Translations under genes and position numbers: made by a program
The notes under the pieces: model-generated
Seen by the model: the letters and a program-made list of their open reading frames with translations, nothing else
Told to the model about the DNA's origin: nothing
Database searches by the model: none
Assembly: GCA_016719635.1 (NCBI GenBank)
Contig: JADJYT010000004.1
Location: 248,001-312,000 of the forward strand
Reading direction: 5' to 3'
DNA from: Sphingobacteriales bacterium
GTDB lineage: Bacteria; Bacteroidota; Bacteroidia; Chitinophagales; JADIYW01
Length of the DNA stretch: 64,000 nucleotides
In this document: positions 63,427-64,000 of the stretch, one piece after another
Position numbering within the stretch: position 1 is the stretch's first letter
How the letters are laid out: each line of letters starts with the position of its first letter

Positions 63427-64000
63427 ATGGCAAAAGGTAAACCATCTATTATCAGTAAAATTTTTAATGATCCTACCATGGAGGAATATGTGAATGTATT
63501 TCCAAATAAGGTAGGATCTCATGGCTTTGATGCATGGGGTTTCAATATCAAGAATATGAAGAACAACATGCGCTTCACCAAATTCCTGTACGATAATTTT
63601 TATAAGGTGGAAGCCTTTGGTCTGGAAAATATTCCAAAGAATGGCAGATGTCTGATTATACCGAATCACAGCGGACAACTCCCGTTTGACGGCATGTTGG
63701 TTGCCTATGCACTTTTAACAAATCCCAACGGTGCACGTGCGCCAAAAGCCATGGTAGAACGGTTTCTGCCTTCCGTACCGTTTATCGGAAACTGGCTGAG
63801 TTCCGTTGGGGCTGTAATTGGTGATCCGGTAAATTGTGAACGGATGCTCGATAATGAGGAGGCAGTAATCGCCTTTCCGGAAGGTGTGAGGGGTTCCAAT
63901 AAACTATACAGGCACAAATACCAGTTGCAGCGGTTTGGCACAGGGTTCATGCATCTGGCCATGAAGCACCATGCACCGATAATTCCGGTTGGCGTTATTG
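63427..64000 (+). CDS. PlsC-type glycerophospholipid acyltransferase, 3' end cut by window edge
   Basis: The visible 191 residues start at ATG 63427 (MAKGKPSIISKIFND). The acyltransferase signature is CLIIPNHSGQLPFDGMLVAYALL followed by EEAVIAFPEGVRGSN (motif III) and APIIPVGVI. The catalytic motif is H-x6-D (NHSGQLPFD) rather than the usual H-x4-D of PlsC, a variant seen in a separate branch of acyltransferases. It is expected to acylate a glycerol or sphingoid-type lipid at the inner membrane. It is divergent from the PI-PLC-like gene, with an intergenic gap of about 90 bases. Confidence 0.85.
   Translation, partial: MAKGKPSIISKIFNDPTMEEYVNVFPNKVGSHGFDAWGFNIKNMKNNMRFTKFLYDNFYKVEAFGLENIPKNGRCLIIPNHSGQLPFDGMLVAYALLTNPNGARAPKAMVERFLPSVPFIGNWLSSVGAVIGDPVNCERMLDNEEAVIAFPEGVRGSNKLYRHKYQLQRFGTGFMHLAMKHHAPIIPVGVI

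Overview
The window is chromosomal DNA from a member of the Bacteroidota, probably near the Chitinophagales/Sphingobacteriales. Three things suggest this. There is a type IX secretion component (SprE/PorW type TPR protein) and two secreted proteins with C-terminal T9SS-type sorting domains. Promoters match the Bacteroidota consensus TTTG...TAnnTTTG, best seen before queA and also before secA, an aminotransferase gene and metY. The housekeeping genes are of Bacteroidota type. No rRNA, tRNA, CRISPR array or prophage was seen.

Layout. 1-14.4 kb: envelope and secretion genes. These are a TonB-C protein, orphan AtpZ/AtpI, bactofilin with a degenerate M23 protein, SprE/PorW, a class A PBP, a SPOR protein and SecA. 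14.7-24.5 kb: purD, a REP-associated transposase bracketed by its palindromes, queA, an ABC permease, a DUF4254 protein, an aminotransferase, YjbQ, an NlpC/P60 protein and a T9SS-exported glycosidase-like protein. 24.6-29.1 kb: a lipid block with an acyl-CoA dehydrogenase, a MarR regulator, a eukaryotic-type 3-hydroxyacyl-CoA dehydratase (HACD/Phs1 family) and a high-molecular-weight FabG. 29.2-37.7 kb: tandem outer-membrane paralogues, a T9SS esterase, a methyltransferase, a penicillin-acylase family protein and an acetate kinase-PduL fusion. 37.8-43.7 kb: a broken M13 peptidase and a frameshifted FAD/Fe-S oxidoreductase. 43.8-49.9 kb: an esterase, a zinc-ribbon protein, metY-metX behind a cysteine-codon attenuator, purT and a hydrolase. 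49.9-59.8 kb: an acyl-CoA catabolism cluster. It holds an ACAD10/11-like dehydrogenase, a kinase-like protein, a histidine phosphatase, a thiolase and a FadB-type multifunctional protein with one frameshift. Two glycosidase lipoproteins sit inside it, one resembling endoglycoceramidases. 59.9-64 kb: a small membrane protein, a large secreted protein, a PI-PLC-like lipoprotein and a partial acyltransferase.

How parts connect. A palindrome of the form AATGCAwGCATT occurs three times: before the acyl-CoA dehydrogenase, between the MarR and HACD genes, and before the thiolase. This suggests one MarR regulon for acyl-CoA metabolism. The metYX leader encodes a 22-residue peptide with five consecutive Cys codons, followed by mutually exclusive antiterminator and terminator helices. 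That is the layout of ribosome-mediated attenuation by Cys-tRNA, and it is the most striking regulatory element here. Two genes are split by one missing A in a short A run, which may be sequencing error, real mutation or slippage.
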